Shown in pieces: positions 48,450 through 57,732 of a DNA stretch of 64,000 nucleotides; positions within the stretch are counted from its first letter, which is position 1; each line of letters opens with the position of its first letter. The stretch lies in NCBI GenBank assembly GCA_003451585.1, contig DMEU01000002.1, positions 32,796 to 96,795 on the forward strand, written 5' to 3'. The stretch is from Candidatus Omnitrophota bacterium. GTDB lineage: Bacteria; Omnitrophota; Gorgyraeia; Velamenicoccales; Velamenicoccaceae. Position numbers and translations under genes: made by a program. Below the pieces are notes generated by a model. That model made no database searches, was not told where the DNA came from, and was given only the letters and a program-made list of their open reading frames with translations.

Positions 48450-48523
48450 TGGGCCCACAGGGACTCGAACCCCGGACCAAGTGATTATGAGTCACCTGCT
48501 CTAACCAACTGAGCTATGGGCCC
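48450..48523 (-). tRNA. CAU tRNA, probably tRNA-Ile2 (lysidine type), possibly elongator Met
   Basis: Acceptor GGGCCCA/TGGGCCC region, D arm GCTCAGTTGGTTAGAGC, anticodon stem GGTGA/TCACT with loop CTCATAA (anticodon CAT), T arm around GGTTCGAGTCC, discriminator A. The GTGACTCATAATCAC core followed by TTGGTC resembles E. coli tRNA-Ile2 more than elongator Met. No CCA encoded. A 9-bp inverted repeat (48410-48418 with 48472-48480) complements its variable/T-stem region. Confidence 0.9.
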
Positions 48524-48548
48524 TAAAATAGCATAAAGTTAGACAAAT

Positions 48549-48577
48549 ATTATATAAATAATATAACGATAAATCAA
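48549..48577 (-). promoter_or_regulatory. Sigma-70 promoter of the tRNA-Ile2/tRNA-Val cluster
   Basis: TTGATT (48572-48577), a 17-bp spacer and perfect TATAAT (48549-48554) on the minus strand, 26 bp before the CAU tRNA. It probably transcribes both tRNAs and may read on into the zinc-ribbon, rnhA and rnpB genes. Confidence 0.82.
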
Positions 48578-48658
48578 TTGTTTTTATTCGGGATCTTATT
48601 ATTCCGCGGTTTTAAATACGACTGGGCCTTAAAGGAGGGGCAATGTGTGCTGCTCTGG

Positions 48659-49546
48659 CTACATGTCTAGTTTTTTTCTTAGGAATTCCGCCATGGTAGT
48701 CTGGTTTTCCCTTGTCAGGAAGTTAAAAAAGGCACCTACCTCATAGAAGTAAAAAGTCGGGCTGTCATCACCGAAGACGGTGTTTTGCATCTGTATCGAT
48801 CCGCACCGCGCAACCTCCACCACACCGGTTACGAACATATGGCCGTCTAAGTGTATGTTTACGGCTATCTGCATGCCTTTTGGTATGGCGACATTGGACT
48901 CGAACAAGATACCGCTCATGCTAATGTTTAAGATCTTCGTTCTGATGGCATGAGGGTAGGCATAGTATTCCAGGTCCATATCATAGTACAGGCGGCGGTA
49001 ACGGCGGCGGTTCGGGCCTTCGTAAAAGCTGGTTTCGATCTCTTTTTTTGAAAAATTGTCCCTTAAAACGGTGTCCTCTTTGAACTTGTCCAGCTCAAAG
49101 TTCTCAAATGTCATGCCGTAGCATTTTTCTATAGTCTCTTTAACATCGTTTCTATTGCTGATGAACACTACGATCTCGCACCGGCTGACCCGTCGGAGCA
49201 TTTCGATAACGCCCTTGTTTATGGGGTCGGCCATGACGACTGAAAGCAGTTTGTCTTTTTTCTCGATCGGGATAGCGCAATAATCGTAAACATACTCGGT
49301 AGGTATGGCCTTGAGGGCGGCGTCTTCGATATAATAGGATTTAATGGGCAGATAGCAATAACCGTATTGGCATGTAAGGCACGTGGTCAAGTCGGAATCT
49401 TTAATATAACCTGCATCAAGGAGGTGCTGGCTCAGATAGCCTCCTTTTATCTTTTGTTGATCAAAACACTCAATGAGCTGCTCTGTGCTGATAAGCTTTT
49501 TTTCAAGAAGCATTGAGCCTATGTCTGTGTTTGAATCAAGCTCCAT
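48659..49546 (-). CDS. MshEN-like / PilZ domain protein, probable c-di-GMP effector
   Basis: 295 residues. The first ~150 residues (GSMLLEKKLISTEQLIECFD, SQHLLDAGYIKDSDL, DYCAIPIEKKDKLLSVVMAD) match the T2SS/PilB N-terminal (MshEN) domain. The C-terminal part is PilZ, with an Arg-rich RRRYRRLYYDM and NISMSGILFESN, the RxxxR and (D/N)xSxxG c-di-GMP motifs. No ATPase domain follows, so it is a stand-alone receiver rather than a secretion motor. An extended -10 (TGGTATACT, 49621-49629) lies upstream. Monocistronic between the CAU tRNA and the prenyltransferase gene. Confidence 0.82.
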   Translation of the reverse strand: MELDSNTDIGSMLLEKKLISTEQLIECFDQQKIKGGYLSQHLLDAGYIKDSDLTTCLTCQYGYCYLPIKSYYIEDAALKAIPTEYVYDYCAIPIEKKDKLLSVVMADPINKGVIEMLRRVSRCEIVVFISNRNDVKETIEKCYGMTFENFELDKFKEDTVLRDNFSKKEIETSFYEGPNRRRYRRLYYDMDLEYYAYPHAIRTKILNISMSGILFESNVAIPKGMQIAVNIHLDGHMFVTGVVEVARCGSIQMQNTVFGDDSPTFYFYEVGAFFNFLTRENQTTMAEFLRKKLDM

Positions 49547-49722
49547 CCCGGCCCCCGGTTATAAAACAAGTGCACTATAGTCTTCTTGTAGCATAGCGGT
49601 CTTATAGCTTATCTAGTTTAAGTATACCATAATGATGGCCTGTTTTTCCATATTTCAGGCGATTAAACTATTATGTCGCAATATCTTAAGAAAAAGATGT
49701 ACAGGCGGGCGCATCGCTGCCT

Positions 49723-50601
49723 TTATGGAAATATGATCGATAAGATAAGAAAAATCCCGAATAGAAAAGTAACTTGGGAAGTCTTGGCGTCGGCATCTTT
49801 TGGTATTTTTTTGCTAAATGCCCTAATGTTCTTTAAATTGAGAGGTAAAATTAAAAAGACAGCCATGGAGACCGGCTTTAAGACCCCGGCTCCAACGAGT
49901 ACAGCTACCAGCAAGTATGGGAAAAAAGATAGATAGGCGTATAGCCTTAGCGCCCGACTTTTTCCTAAAAGCGTGCCTATGGTCCTGATCCCGCTTGCGG
50001 CATCGAATTCGATGTCCCTTATGTTGTTGGCAAGCAGGATAAGTGAAGCAAAAATGCCTATCGGAATAGAGACGGCGAGTGTTTTAAATGAGAGGCTCGA
50101 GCGCTGTATGCAATAAGCCCCTTCAACCATCAATGGGCCGAATGCCAGGAATACCGCGGGTTCTCCCAAAGCTATGTACTTTAATCCATGGGCTGTCGCA
50201 GTGTAGAAAACAGCAAGCAGAAAGCCGCAGGTCAAAAGAAGCCATATCAGCGGCGATACGAAGAACGCGAAAAAGGCCCCGATGGCCGCCCCGCTTAAAA
50301 AAAGGCATACCGAAAGCCTGAGCAGCTCTTTCGGCGTAAGAAGGTTTGTAAATACAGGGTGAGGACGGTATAGTGCGGTTGGTGCCTCGGGGGTGTCTAT
50401 TTTATTTTTAAGGTCCAGGTAATCATTGAGCGTATTTGCCGCCGCATGCAGCAGAATGGCCCCGCAAAGGCACGCCGCGTAAAAAATAAAAGAGATACCG
50501 CCTTCTCTTAAAGCAAGCGCGGTGCCTAATGTAACGGGGATAAAAGTAATATTGAATGACCATGCCCGCGTGCATATGATGAAATTTTTCAGCATTTTCA
50601 C
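49723..50601 (-). CDS. UbiA-family prenyltransferase (MenA-like)
   Basis: 292 residues, about nine membrane spans. First Asp-rich motif AANTLNDYLDLKNKIDT, second NNIRDIEFDAASGIRTIGTL, which reads as in MenA (DHNA polyprenyltransferase). It transfers a polyprenyl chain to an aromatic acceptor in the inner membrane. No other quinone-synthesis gene is in the window, so MenA identity is inferred. It lies 23 bp after rpoD and may be transcribed with it. Confidence 0.82.
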   Translation of the reverse strand: MKMLKNFIICTRAWSFNITFIPVTLGTALALREGGISFIFYAACLCGAILLHAAANTLNDYLDLKNKIDTPEAPTALYRPHPVFTNLLTPKELLRLSVCLFLSGAAIGAFFAFFVSPLIWLLLTCGFLLAVFYTATAHGLKYIALGEPAVFLAFGPLMVEGAYCIQRSSLSFKTLAVSIPIGIFASLILLANNIRDIEFDAASGIRTIGTLLGKSRALRLYAYLSFFPYLLVAVLVGAGVLKPVSMAVFLILPLNLKNIRAFSKKIPKDADAKTSQVTFLFGIFLILSIIFP

Positions 50602-50624
50602 GCGATCAGCATGGAATACCGTTA

Positions 50625-52181
50625 TCAGTATTCCCGCTCATGGGCCAAAGTCATATCCAGAAAGGTCCGCAGTTTTCTGGAACGGGTAGGGTGTCTTAAT
50701 TTCCTTAGGGCCTTAGCCTCTATCTGGCGGACTCGCTCGCGAGTCACCTTAAATACATTGCCCACCTCTTCTAAAGTCTTGGCCGCTCCATCAGAGATGC
50801 CGAAACGCAGCATAAGGATCTTTTTCTCCCTGTCAGTCAGAGTGCTCAATGCGTTGTTCATCTCGTCTTTCAGCATGACGTGGACCGTCGCATTGGCCGG
50901 GGAAACGGCTTTTTTATCTTCGATAAAGTCGCCGAAGTGGGTATCCCCTTCATCGCCTATAGGTGTTTGAAGGGAAATCGGCTCCTGGGCTATTTTTAAG
51001 ATATTCTTGATCTTGTCTTGAGGCATGTGCATTGATTTGGCTATTTCTTCAGGGGCCGGCTCGCGGCCGTATTCCTGCACGAAGATCCTGGATATCCGGA
51101 TGATCTTATTGATCGTCTCCGTCATGTGCACGGGTATGCGTATGGTGCGCGCCTGGTCGGCTATGGAGCGGGTGATGGCCTGTCTTATCCACCAGGTAGC
51201 ATAGGTCGAGAATTTATAGCCTCTCTGGTATTCAAATTTTTCGACAGCGCGCATTAAGCCGATGTTTCCTTCCTGGATAAGGTCCAAAAAGGATAGGCCG
51301 CGGTTTGTATAGCGTTTTGCTATGCTGACCACAAGCCTTAAATTGGCCTCGACCAGCGCCTTTTTGGCTTTTTGGAACCGAGTGTGGCGTATTTTTATCA
51401 ATTTGAGCTGTTCTTTGAATTTCGCGACAGGCATGCTCAAACCGCGCAGTATCTTTCTCTTCTTTATATTCAAGGCCCTTATATCGCCCTTGGCCCTTCT
51501 TTCGCGTATTTTTTTGCATTCGCGTTCTATGGAATCCACCTGCTTGATGAAGCCGGCCATGTTGTGCACCATGTCTTCTAAAGTCGGTGTGGCCAGGTTT
51601 AACTCAGCCAGAAGCGTCGAAACCCTGGAATCGTTCTTGGTAGAGTTCAGTTTCTTTAATATCGTGCTGAATTTTTTTATTGTCTTTTCGCGGCGGATAG
51701 CTATGTCTTCCTTGACCACATTTTCGATATGTATTTCGTTTGTGATCACCTTTTTGATGAGAGAGGCGATCTCACGTTTTACGAATCTGCTGGATAATAT
51801 GAGCTGCCTGAAGTTATTTTCGGTCTCTTCTATCTTTTTGGCCAGCCGCAGTTCGTCTTCCCTGGATAACAGCGAGATGCGCCCCATCTGTTTTAAGTAC
51901 ATCTTCACAGGGTCGTCTAACGGAAGCAGCCTGTCTTGTACTTCGTCGGCTTCCTTAGGCTCTTCGGCCTTGGAGATGTCTTCCAACTTGTCTTCCGTCA
52001 ACTCGTTATCCACTATCTGGATGTCTTCGTCATTGAGCATCTCAAATACTTCGTCGATTTCGTCGCTGGAGACGATATCTTCCGGCAGGACGTCGTTGAC
52101 TTCGTCATATGTCAGGTATCCTTTTTTTTTGCCGATAGCTATAAGTTTGTCCAAGCTTTTCTTTATAACAGGTTTATCCAT
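50625..52181 (-). CDS. rpoD: RNA polymerase primary sigma factor
   Basis: 518 residues. An acidic region 1.1 (about 1-70), then region 1.2 ([20 protein letters not shown]), a non-conserved stretch, region 2 ([55 protein letters not shown]), region 3 and region 4.2 ([20 protein letters not shown]). It directs transcription from the TTGACA/TATAAT promoters seen across the window. Overlaps dnaG by 8 bp. Confidence 0.98.
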   Translation of the reverse strand: MDKPVIKKSLDKLIAIGKKKGYLTYDEVNDVLPEDIVSSDEIDEVFEMLNDEDIQIVDNELTEDKLEDISKAEEPKEADEVQDRLLPLDDPVKMYLKQMGRISLLSREDELRLAKKIEETENNFRQLILSSRFVKREIASLIKKVITNEIHIENVVKEDIAIRREKTIKKFSTILKKLNSTKNDSRVSTLLAELNLATPTLEDMVHNMAGFIKQVDSIERECKKIRERRAKGDIRALNIKKRKILRGLSMPVAKFKEQLKLIKIRHTRFQKAKKALVEANLRLVVSIAKRYTNRGLSFLDLIQEGNIGLMRAVEKFEYQRGYKFSTYATWWIRQAITRSIADQARTIRIPVHMTETINKIIRISRIFVQEYGREPAPEEIAKSMHMPQDKIKNILKIAQEPISLQTPIGDEGDTHFGDFIEDKKAVSPANATVHVMLKDEMNNALSTLTDREKKILMLRFGISDGAAKTLEEVGNVFKVTRERVRQIEAKALRKLRHPTRSRKLRTFLDMTLAHEREY

Positions 52182-54000
52182 TTACCATGCTCCTTTGTTT
52201 GTCTAAGGAATTATATTCTTTATTCAGCGTATCAAGTTGGCGCATAAGCCGTGTCAGGGCTTCATCGTCGCCGGAACTTTGCGCTGTTTGTATTTCTTTA
52301 TAGATCTCCTGGCGCAGATAATGGACCTTATCGCGTTTAAGCCTCTTCACGCAATCTTCGATAAGTTTTTCCTTGTCAGGGCAATCGTGGATCTCTAAGG
52401 CTGATAGTTCCGAGATCAGCGTTATGGCCTCTTCATCGTCGATGTAATTCATGAGTATATTTGGCTTGCATTCAACACCGCCCTGCCCGAAAAAGTCGAA
52501 AATGAACTTGACGATCTTTCTTAATTTTTCTTCCACGAAATCAGATGGGTCGATCATATTTTTTAGCTTGTCAACGATGTGTAATTCTTCCAGCATGAGC
52601 TTGACCAGCATTCGTTCGGTGACCGGTATCTCTTTTAATCGATAGTGGCCTACGGCGGTGCTGGTGAAATCTTGCTCGTCTGAGCCGGTATCCTCGTATT
52701 CTTCTTTGGCGGCCTCCAGGTCTTTGAACAATGCCCCTTCATTGAGCCAGAGCTCTTCGGCTATGCGCTTGAGGCATTCGGCGCGCATGGTCTGATTCTT
52801 GAATTTTTTGACCGTGGGCAGTATTTCTTTGACGATCTTGTCCTTGCCTGTCGAGGTATTTGCCTGGTATTTTGAAAGCAGGAGCTCGAATTTATAATCG
52901 AAGATCGGTTTTGCGCGGGATATCATATTCAGGAATTCATCCTTGCCGTGCTTGCGCGCGAATGAGTCCGGATCATCTCCTTTTGGCAGAAGGGCTATGC
53001 GTACGTTCATATCTTCTTTGATCAGAAGCTCTAGGGCCCTTAAAGTAGCCATTTCTCCGGCAAGGTCGGAGTCGTAAAGCATGACGATGTTGGATGTGAA
53101 GCGCTTGATAAGTTTTATCTGGTCTGCGGTCAATGCGGTCCCTAAGGAGGCGACTATGTTCTTTATCCCGCATTCGAACGGCACGATCATGTCTAAGTAA
53201 CCCTCTACAACTATAGCCTGGTCTAGGGTTCGTATGAAGTCACGCGCAAGGTTTAATCCGAAGAGGTTCTTGCCTTTGGTATAGATCGGAGTTTCCGGCG
53301 AGTTGATGTATTTGGGCAAGGAATCATCCATAACGCGCGCCCCGAAACCCACTACCCTCTCTTTGATATCACATATAGGGAAAATTATGCGGTTCCTGAA
53401 GCGGTCATAGTAACCGCCTCCATCCTTGGAAACTACAAGTCCTGAGCTCTCTATTATTGACAAAGGTTCCTTTTTGCTCTTTAGATCTTGTATGAGGGTC
53501 TCCCACCCCGGCAGGCAGTAGCCTAATTTGAAATGCCGCGCTGTTTCTTTGGATATACCTCTTTTTTGCAGGTATGCGCGGGCTGTCTTGCCTTCCGGTG
53601 AATTCAACAGGTTCGAGTGGTAGAAGGTGCCGGCCTTTTCGTAAAGCGAATAAAGTTTTTTCGAATTGTCTTCTTTGGATCTTTGGAAGTCGGTTTTTTC
53701 AGGCTCCGGCAGAGGTATGCCGCTGCGCTGCGCAAGCATCTCCAGCGCCTCGCGGAAGTTCACCTTTTCGTATTGCATGATGAAGGTCAGCGCGTTGCCG
53801 CCTGCGCCGCAGCCGAAACAATGGAATATTTGCTTGTCCGCGCTTACGATGAAAGACGCGGTCTTTTCCGGGTGGAATGGGCAGCATGCTTTATGGTTCC
53901 GCCCGGCCCTTTTGAGAGGGACGTAGCCTCCTACGATATCTATGATATTGCTGCGGTCGAGGACCTCATTTATGACCGTATCCGAAAACAATTTTGCCAT
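52174..54000 (-). CDS. dnaG: DNA primase
   Basis: 608 residues. CHC2 zinc finger at the N-terminus ([36 protein letters not shown]). The TOPRIM core has VVEGYLDMI and [11 protein letters not shown]-terminal helical helicase-binding domain follows, with an unusually acidic [12 protein letters not shown] linker. It makes primers for replication. The start shares one base with the Nif3-like stop, and rpoD follows with an 8-bp overlap. Confidence 0.97.
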   Translation of the reverse strand: MAKLFSDTVINEVLDRSNIIDIVGGYVPLKRAGRNHKACCPFHPEKTASFIVSADKQIFHCFGCGAGGNALTFIMQYEKVNFREALEMLAQRSGIPLPEPEKTDFQRSKEDNSKKLYSLYEKAGTFYHSNLLNSPEGKTARAYLQKRGISKETARHFKLGYCLPGWETLIQDLKSKKEPLSIIESSGLVVSKDGGGYYDRFRNRIIFPICDIKERVVGFGARVMDDSLPKYINSPETPIYTKGKNLFGLNLARDFIRTLDQAIVVEGYLDMIVPFECGIKNIVASLGTALTADQIKLIKRFTSNIVMLYDSDLAGEMATLRALELLIKEDMNVRIALLPKGDDPDSFARKHGKDEFLNMISRAKPIFDYKFELLLSKYQANTSTGKDKIVKEILPTVKKFKNQTMRAECLKRIAEELWLNEGALFKDLEAAKEEYEDTGSDEQDFTSTAVGHYRLKEIPVTERMLVKLMLEELHIVDKLKNMIDPSDFVEEKLRKIVKFIFDFFGQGGVECKPNILMNYIDDEEAITLISELSALEIHDCPDKEKLIEDCVKRLKRDKVHYLRQEIYKEIQTAQSSGDDEALTRLMRQLDTLNKEYNSLDKQRSMVNG

Positions 54001-54956
54001 CAGCGTTTTGTTCTTCTTAAGCCGGAACAGGAGAGAATGTTCAGCTTTGAGACTTTCTCGATCTTATCTAAAAGAAGGTTCATCCCCAGGTTATCGGAAG
54101 CGATGTGCCCTGCGATAACAACGTTCATATTCTTTTCCTGGTACTTTTTGTAGTGTTCTTCGCTCAAGTGCATGCCAACGATAGTGCCGATACCTGCCGC
54201 CGATAAGTTCGCGATGATATCTTTGGGGCCTTCCGTCCCGCCTGTCATATCGACGAATATCCTGCCGCACCGGCTATTCGGCCCGCCTAAGAGAATTACC
54301 GGGCCGGAACCCTCCTTTTTTGCGGTCTTATACTCTGCGATATCCAACAGGATATCCATGATATTTTTTAAATAAGCCGGTTTTTTTTGCGAAAATATCT
54401 TATTCAGGTAAGTAACCACGTGATTATCCGCAGGGGTATGCGCGCACATGAACGGCAGGCCGAGTAATCTGGCGGCGTCAGTTGCGCGATTGTGATTGGC
54501 GGCATGTATTTTTCTTCCAACCTCTTTTTTGCGTGTTTCAACCAGTTTTTCGCAGATATTTATGGGTATGCCCTGGCAGGCCAGGATATCAGCCTGCATG
54601 TCCATCACCTCATAGAAATTAGCATAGGCTAGGCCTTGCGGATGATGAGACATGACGAGGTCTATTTTTGACCTGTTTTTAGAATTCATGCGGTCAGCCA
54701 GGAGCAGCTCGGAGGCATCTATATCGATGCCCGCAAGGACCGTCTTTACCTCTGTCCCTTGGTCTCCTGACAATATTCTCGTGTCATCATAAGGGTTTAC
54801 CAGTCTTTCCCGGTCAAAATATTCTTTTTCCCTGGGGTTTAAAGATTCAAATTGTTCTTTTGTCCTTTTTAGTTCTTCATAGACCGCAGTTTTACCGCGG
54901 GGGTCCGCAACGATACCTTCCAGGACAGCTAAGTCATAGATCTTTTTTAGTTTCAT
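54000..54956 (-). CDS. Nif3-like dinuclear metal-centre protein
   Basis: 318 residues. IDLVMSHHPQGLAYANFY carries the paired metal-binding histidines, and near the end GMHLSEEHYKKYQEKNMNVV and AGHIASDNLGMN provide the second His and an Asp. Several features depart from the typical DUF34/Nif3 protein, notably the ~60-residue N-terminal extension (LKRTKEQFESLNPREKEYFD). Function of the family is not settled; GTP cyclohydrolase-type and metal-chaperone roles have been proposed. It precedes dnaG with a one-base overlap. Confidence 0.78.
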   Translation of the reverse strand: MKLKKIYDLAVLEGIVADPRGKTAVYEELKRTKEQFESLNPREKEYFDRERLVNPYDDTRILSGDQGTEVKTVLAGIDIDASELLLADRMNSKNRSKIDLVMSHHPQGLAYANFYEVMDMQADILACQGIPINICEKLVETRKKEVGRKIHAANHNRATDAARLLGLPFMCAHTPADNHVVTYLNKIFSQKKPAYLKNIMDILLDIAEYKTAKKEGSGPVILLGGPNSRCGRIFVDMTGGTEGPKDIIANLSAAGIGTIVGMHLSEEHYKKYQEKNMNVVIAGHIASDNLGMNLLLDKIEKVSKLNILSCSGLRRTKR

Positions 54957-54987
54957 CTGTCTTCTCCGAAAAACGCGATTTGTACGA

Positions 54988-55554
54988 TTAACGTTCGAGG
55001 GCCTGGTCGACCTGAGGATTAACCTCTATGCCAGGGATAAGTTTCGAGATGAGGCCGTTGAAACTACCTTTGTACACAGAAGGCGCAAAGATAATGACCT
55101 TGTGCCCGAATAGGGATGATTTCGCGCTTGTTTCAAGGTATTCGGCTGTGGAGATGGTCATAATATATAGGGCGATACTGGAGATCCACACGCCTCTAAG
55201 TAACCCTATCAGTAATCCGGCCAATTTATTGAATGTATCTTGTGCTTCTATCTTGACCAAAAGAAAAAATGATTCCCGTATGATCCTGATAACGATGGTG
55301 ACTACCGCGAGTACTACGACAAATACAAAGACATCACCGGCGTCCAGGGGCAGTGCCGGTACCCTGGTATTAAGGAAGTCCGATAAAGGCGTTGTGTATG
55401 TTTGGAATGCTATGACCGTGGCCAGCCAAAGGCCAAAGAGTTTAAATAGCTCTATAGCAAGGCCGGTATTTGTGCCTATAAAGCACATCCTCGCCACGAT
55501 GGCGATGACGACAAAATCAGCCCAGTTTATCCCGATGAAGTATTTTGTTAGCAT
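54988..55554 (-). CDS. cvpA: CvpA-family membrane protein
   Basis: 188 residues, four hydrophobic spans. WADFVVIAIVARMCFIGTNT and GLAIELFKLFGLWLATVIAF open it, and FNKLAGLLIGLLRGVWISSI is the conserved CvpA block. In E. coli CvpA affects colicin V production and envelope stress tolerance; the molecular role is unknown. First gene of the operon with the Nif3-like gene, dnaG and rpoD, behind a good promoter. Confidence 0.85.
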   Translation of the reverse strand: MLTKYFIGINWADFVVIAIVARMCFIGTNTGLAIELFKLFGLWLATVIAFQTYTTPLSDFLNTRVPALPLDAGDVFVFVVVLAVVTIVIRIIRESFFLLVKIEAQDTFNKLAGLLIGLLRGVWISSIALYIMTISTAEYLETSAKSSLFGHKVIIFAPSVYKGSFNGLISKLIPGIEVNPQVDQALER

Positions 55555-55578
55555 GGACCTTTCGCAAAAATTTTTGAA

Positions 55579-55607
55579 AGTATAACATATGAAGCTCGTT
55601 AAGTCAA
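55579..55607 (-). promoter_or_regulatory. Sigma-70 promoter of the cvpA-dnaG-rpoD operon
   Basis: TTGACT (55602-55607), a 17-bp spacer and TATACT (55579-55584) on the minus strand, with GAAAGG before the cvpA ATG. It lies just downstream of the hydrogenase-like operon's last gene. Confidence 0.82.
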
Positions 55608-55629
55608 GGCTACGGCAGGAATTATGTTC

Positions 55630-56154
55630 CTATCTTAAAAAAGCTAAAAGTGACTTGATGATCTGTGTAGGCGTGGGTGGGCAGCCTGGTATATGGAGTT
55701 CTACTGGCAGGAAGTCTTTTACCCCTCCGTGGGTGTAATAAGAGTTTTTGAATACCCCTCCATCGTGCGCGCAACAGCCGACAGTTATGATGAATTTTGG
55801 TTCGGGGACAGCTTCGTATGTTTTTTTTAGCGCCAATAGCATGTTCTTTGATACAGGGCCGGTTACCATGAGGGCATCCGCATGGCGTGGCGATGCTACA
55901 AAATTTACTCCGAACCGCTGAATGTCATAGATAGGATTTGTAGTAGCGATGATCTCTGATTCGCAGGCGCCGCAGGACCCTGTGTCGACTTCACGCAGAA
56001 AGAGTGATCTGCCGAATCTTTTTATGATAAGGGACCTGAGTTCTTTGCCAAGGGCCTCGATCTCTTCGCGTGTGCCGGAGTCCGGCTGAAGGAAGATCTC
56101 GGCCGGTTTTGTCAGGATGCCTTTATTGAGCCGTGTTTTTAATATGTGTATCAT
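55630..56154 (-). CDS. hyfI: Ehr complex small (NuoB/HyfI-like) subunit
   Basis: 174 residues, peripheral Fe-S subunit. Cys61 and Cys64 (GSCGACESEI), Cys127/128 (TVGCCAHDGG) and Cys158 (IPGCPPTP) preserve the proximal [4Fe-4S] binding set of group 4 hydrogenases and complex I NuoB. Other family motifs are NPIYDIQRFGVNFVASPRHA and LMVTGPVSKNM. The last gene of the six-gene operon, overlapping the large-subunit gene by 4 bp. Unlike the large subunit, its metal ligands look intact. Confidence 0.92.
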   Translation of the reverse strand: MIHILKTRLNKGILTKPAEIFLQPDSGTREEIEALGKELRSLIIKRFGRSLFLREVDTGSCGACESEIIATTNPIYDIQRFGVNFVASPRHADALMVTGPVSKNMLLALKKTYEAVPEPKFIITVGCCAHDGGVFKNSYYTHGGVKDFLPVELHIPGCPPTPTQIIKSLLAFLR

Positions 56155-57731
56155 AAGTCGTTTCCAGGATAAGAGAGGTCGAAGCTCTTGTTACATAGCG
56201 GAAAATCAGGGATGATGTCCCCCAAAACGGAATAAGAAAGCCCATGCCAGTTATGGAATGACGGGTCGACGATCTTGCATCTTTCTATTATTCCCGCAGG
56301 ATCTAGTTTTAGCGCATACAGTACCTGCCCCCTCCAGCCTTCCGCGTAACCTAAGGACAGGCCTTCTTTGTGTTGCGCATGGCAGGCGCGTATATCACCC
56401 GGAGGCAGCCCTTCGATAAGCAGGCCGATAAGCCTGACCGACTCCATGAATTCGGAAAATCTTATTCGTAATCTTGCCAGTACGTCCCCGCTATGCTCAA
56501 GGGCGATATTGAATTTAATTTTGTCATAGATGCCGGGGAAGTCCTTTCTTAAGTCCATTGCGATACCGCATGCCCTGGCGGCCATCCCTACGATGCCGAT
56601 GTCCTGCGCCGTTTTTTTCTTTAAGATACCTGTCCCATCTACGCGGTCAAGAAAAGAGTTGCTGCTATCCAGTATTTCCTTGAGCCGGTTAATATCCTTT
56701 ATTGCAACCTCAAGGGCCCTTTTTAAGAGTTTTATCTTGTCCCGGCAAACGTCTTTTAAGACGCCGCCTGCGATATTTACCCCTCTTAAGTAGCGGCTCG
56801 ATGTGAGTTCTTCATTTAAGGAAAGGATGTTTTCCTTGATCGCTGAGGCTAACGCAGCCGGAAAGCTGAAACCAACGTCGGTAGCTATGCCGCCGATATC
56901 GTTTACGTGGTTATACATCCTTTCGAGCTCGAGGAACAGGGCCCTTAAATATTTTGCGCGCTCCGGTACGGCGATCGCGTTGATCTTTTCTGCGGCATGG
57001 CAAAAGGCAAGGCTGTGCGCGAAAGACGAGTCGCCTTCGACGCGTTCGGCGATGGCTACGGCATCGGCCGGGTCTTTTCCTTCCATTAATTTTTCTATCC
57101 CGCGGTGAGTGAACCCGAGCCTTATCTCAAGGTTGATTATGGGTTCGCCTGCAGAACTGAAGCGGAAGTGGCCGGGCCCTATTATGCCGGCATGCACAGG
57201 GCCGACAGGCACTTCGAATATGCCCTCCCCTTCTACTTTCGTAAAGCGGTAATCGCCTGATACGCTTGTTGTATCTGTTGTCCTGATGAAATCTTTCAGC
57301 ATGGGGTAATGTCCTTCAGGCCATATTTCATCGTGCAGGCGCAATCTTCTCGTGTCCGGATTTCCGACCGGCTCTATGCCGAACATTTCTTTTATCTCTC
57401 TTTCAAAAAGGCTGGCTGAGTATATCTCTTTTGCCAGCGAATCGAAACGTGCCTCATTTTCAGCTATGTTCATTTCGATGACAAACCATTTTTTTTGCGG
57501 CGCGGCCATAAAAACGGCATATATGGAAAAACCCGCCCCTTTTCTGCGCTCATCACATGCAAAAAGCATCATGACCGGCGAGGGGCACAGGGTGTGCAGG
57601 TGCATGCATACCTTTTTAAAATCTTTCGGCCTGATGCTGATGATAGTTTCGTCCGGATGGGGCTCGCGTATATCCAGCAGCTCTACCCCATCTATTTCTT
57701 TTATATGCGATATGATAGAAAGATGGTCCAT
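56151..57731 (-). CDS. Ehr complex fused NuoC/large subunit lacking [NiFe] cysteines
   Basis: 526 residues. Residues ~1-165 are a NuoC/HyfG N-terminal domain (REIKEMFGIEPVGNPDTRRL); the rest is the NuoD/HyfG-like large subunit (GPGHFRFSSAGEPIINLEIR, GFTHRGIEKLM). In HyfG the N-terminal nickel motif reads RVCGICGFAHS; here residues 230-240 read RVEGDSSFAHS, with Glu232 and Ser235 in place of the cysteines. The C-terminal DPCxxC is replaced by VDPSFHNWHG. It therefore cannot hold a [NiFe] site of known type. This loss defines Ehr complexes, whose electron partner is unknown. Confidence 0.9.
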   Translation of the reverse strand: MDHLSIISHIKEIDGVELLDIREPHPDETIISIRPKDFKKVCMHLHTLCPSPVMMLFACDERRKGAGFSIYAVFMAAPQKKWFVIEMNIAENEARFDSLAKEIYSASLFEREIKEMFGIEPVGNPDTRRLRLHDEIWPEGHYPMLKDFIRTTDTTSVSGDYRFTKVEGEGIFEVPVGPVHAGIIGPGHFRFSSAGEPIINLEIRLGFTHRGIEKLMEGKDPADAVAIAERVEGDSSFAHSLAFCHAAEKINAIAVPERAKYLRALFLELERMYNHVNDIGGIATDVGFSFPAALASAIKENILSLNEELTSSRYLRGVNIAGGVLKDVCRDKIKLLKRALEVAIKDINRLKEILDSSNSFLDRVDGTGILKKKTAQDIGIVGMAARACGIAMDLRKDFPGIYDKIKFNIALEHSGDVLARLRIRFSEFMESVRLIGLLIEGLPPGDIRACHAQHKEGLSLGYAEGWRGQVLYALKLDPAGIIERCKIVDPSFHNWHGLSYSVLGDIIPDFPLCNKSFDLSYPGNDL

Positions 57732-57732
57732 G

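Noticed and set aside
48295..48495. A 66-codon minus-strand frame across the two tRNAs
   Set aside because: Overlaps tRNA-Val and the CAU tRNA and is explained by them.
48643..48699. A tiny plus-strand frame (MCAALATCLVFFLGIPPW) behind an AAAGGAGGGG site
   Set aside because: Only 18 codons, partly antisense to the PilZ gene's end, and no promoter or homologue recognised; the ribosome-site match may be chance.
49673..49936. An 87-codon plus-strand frame with a hydrophobic stretch
   Set aside because: It lies largely antisense to the UbiA-type gene, and the hydrophobic segment mirrors its membrane helices.
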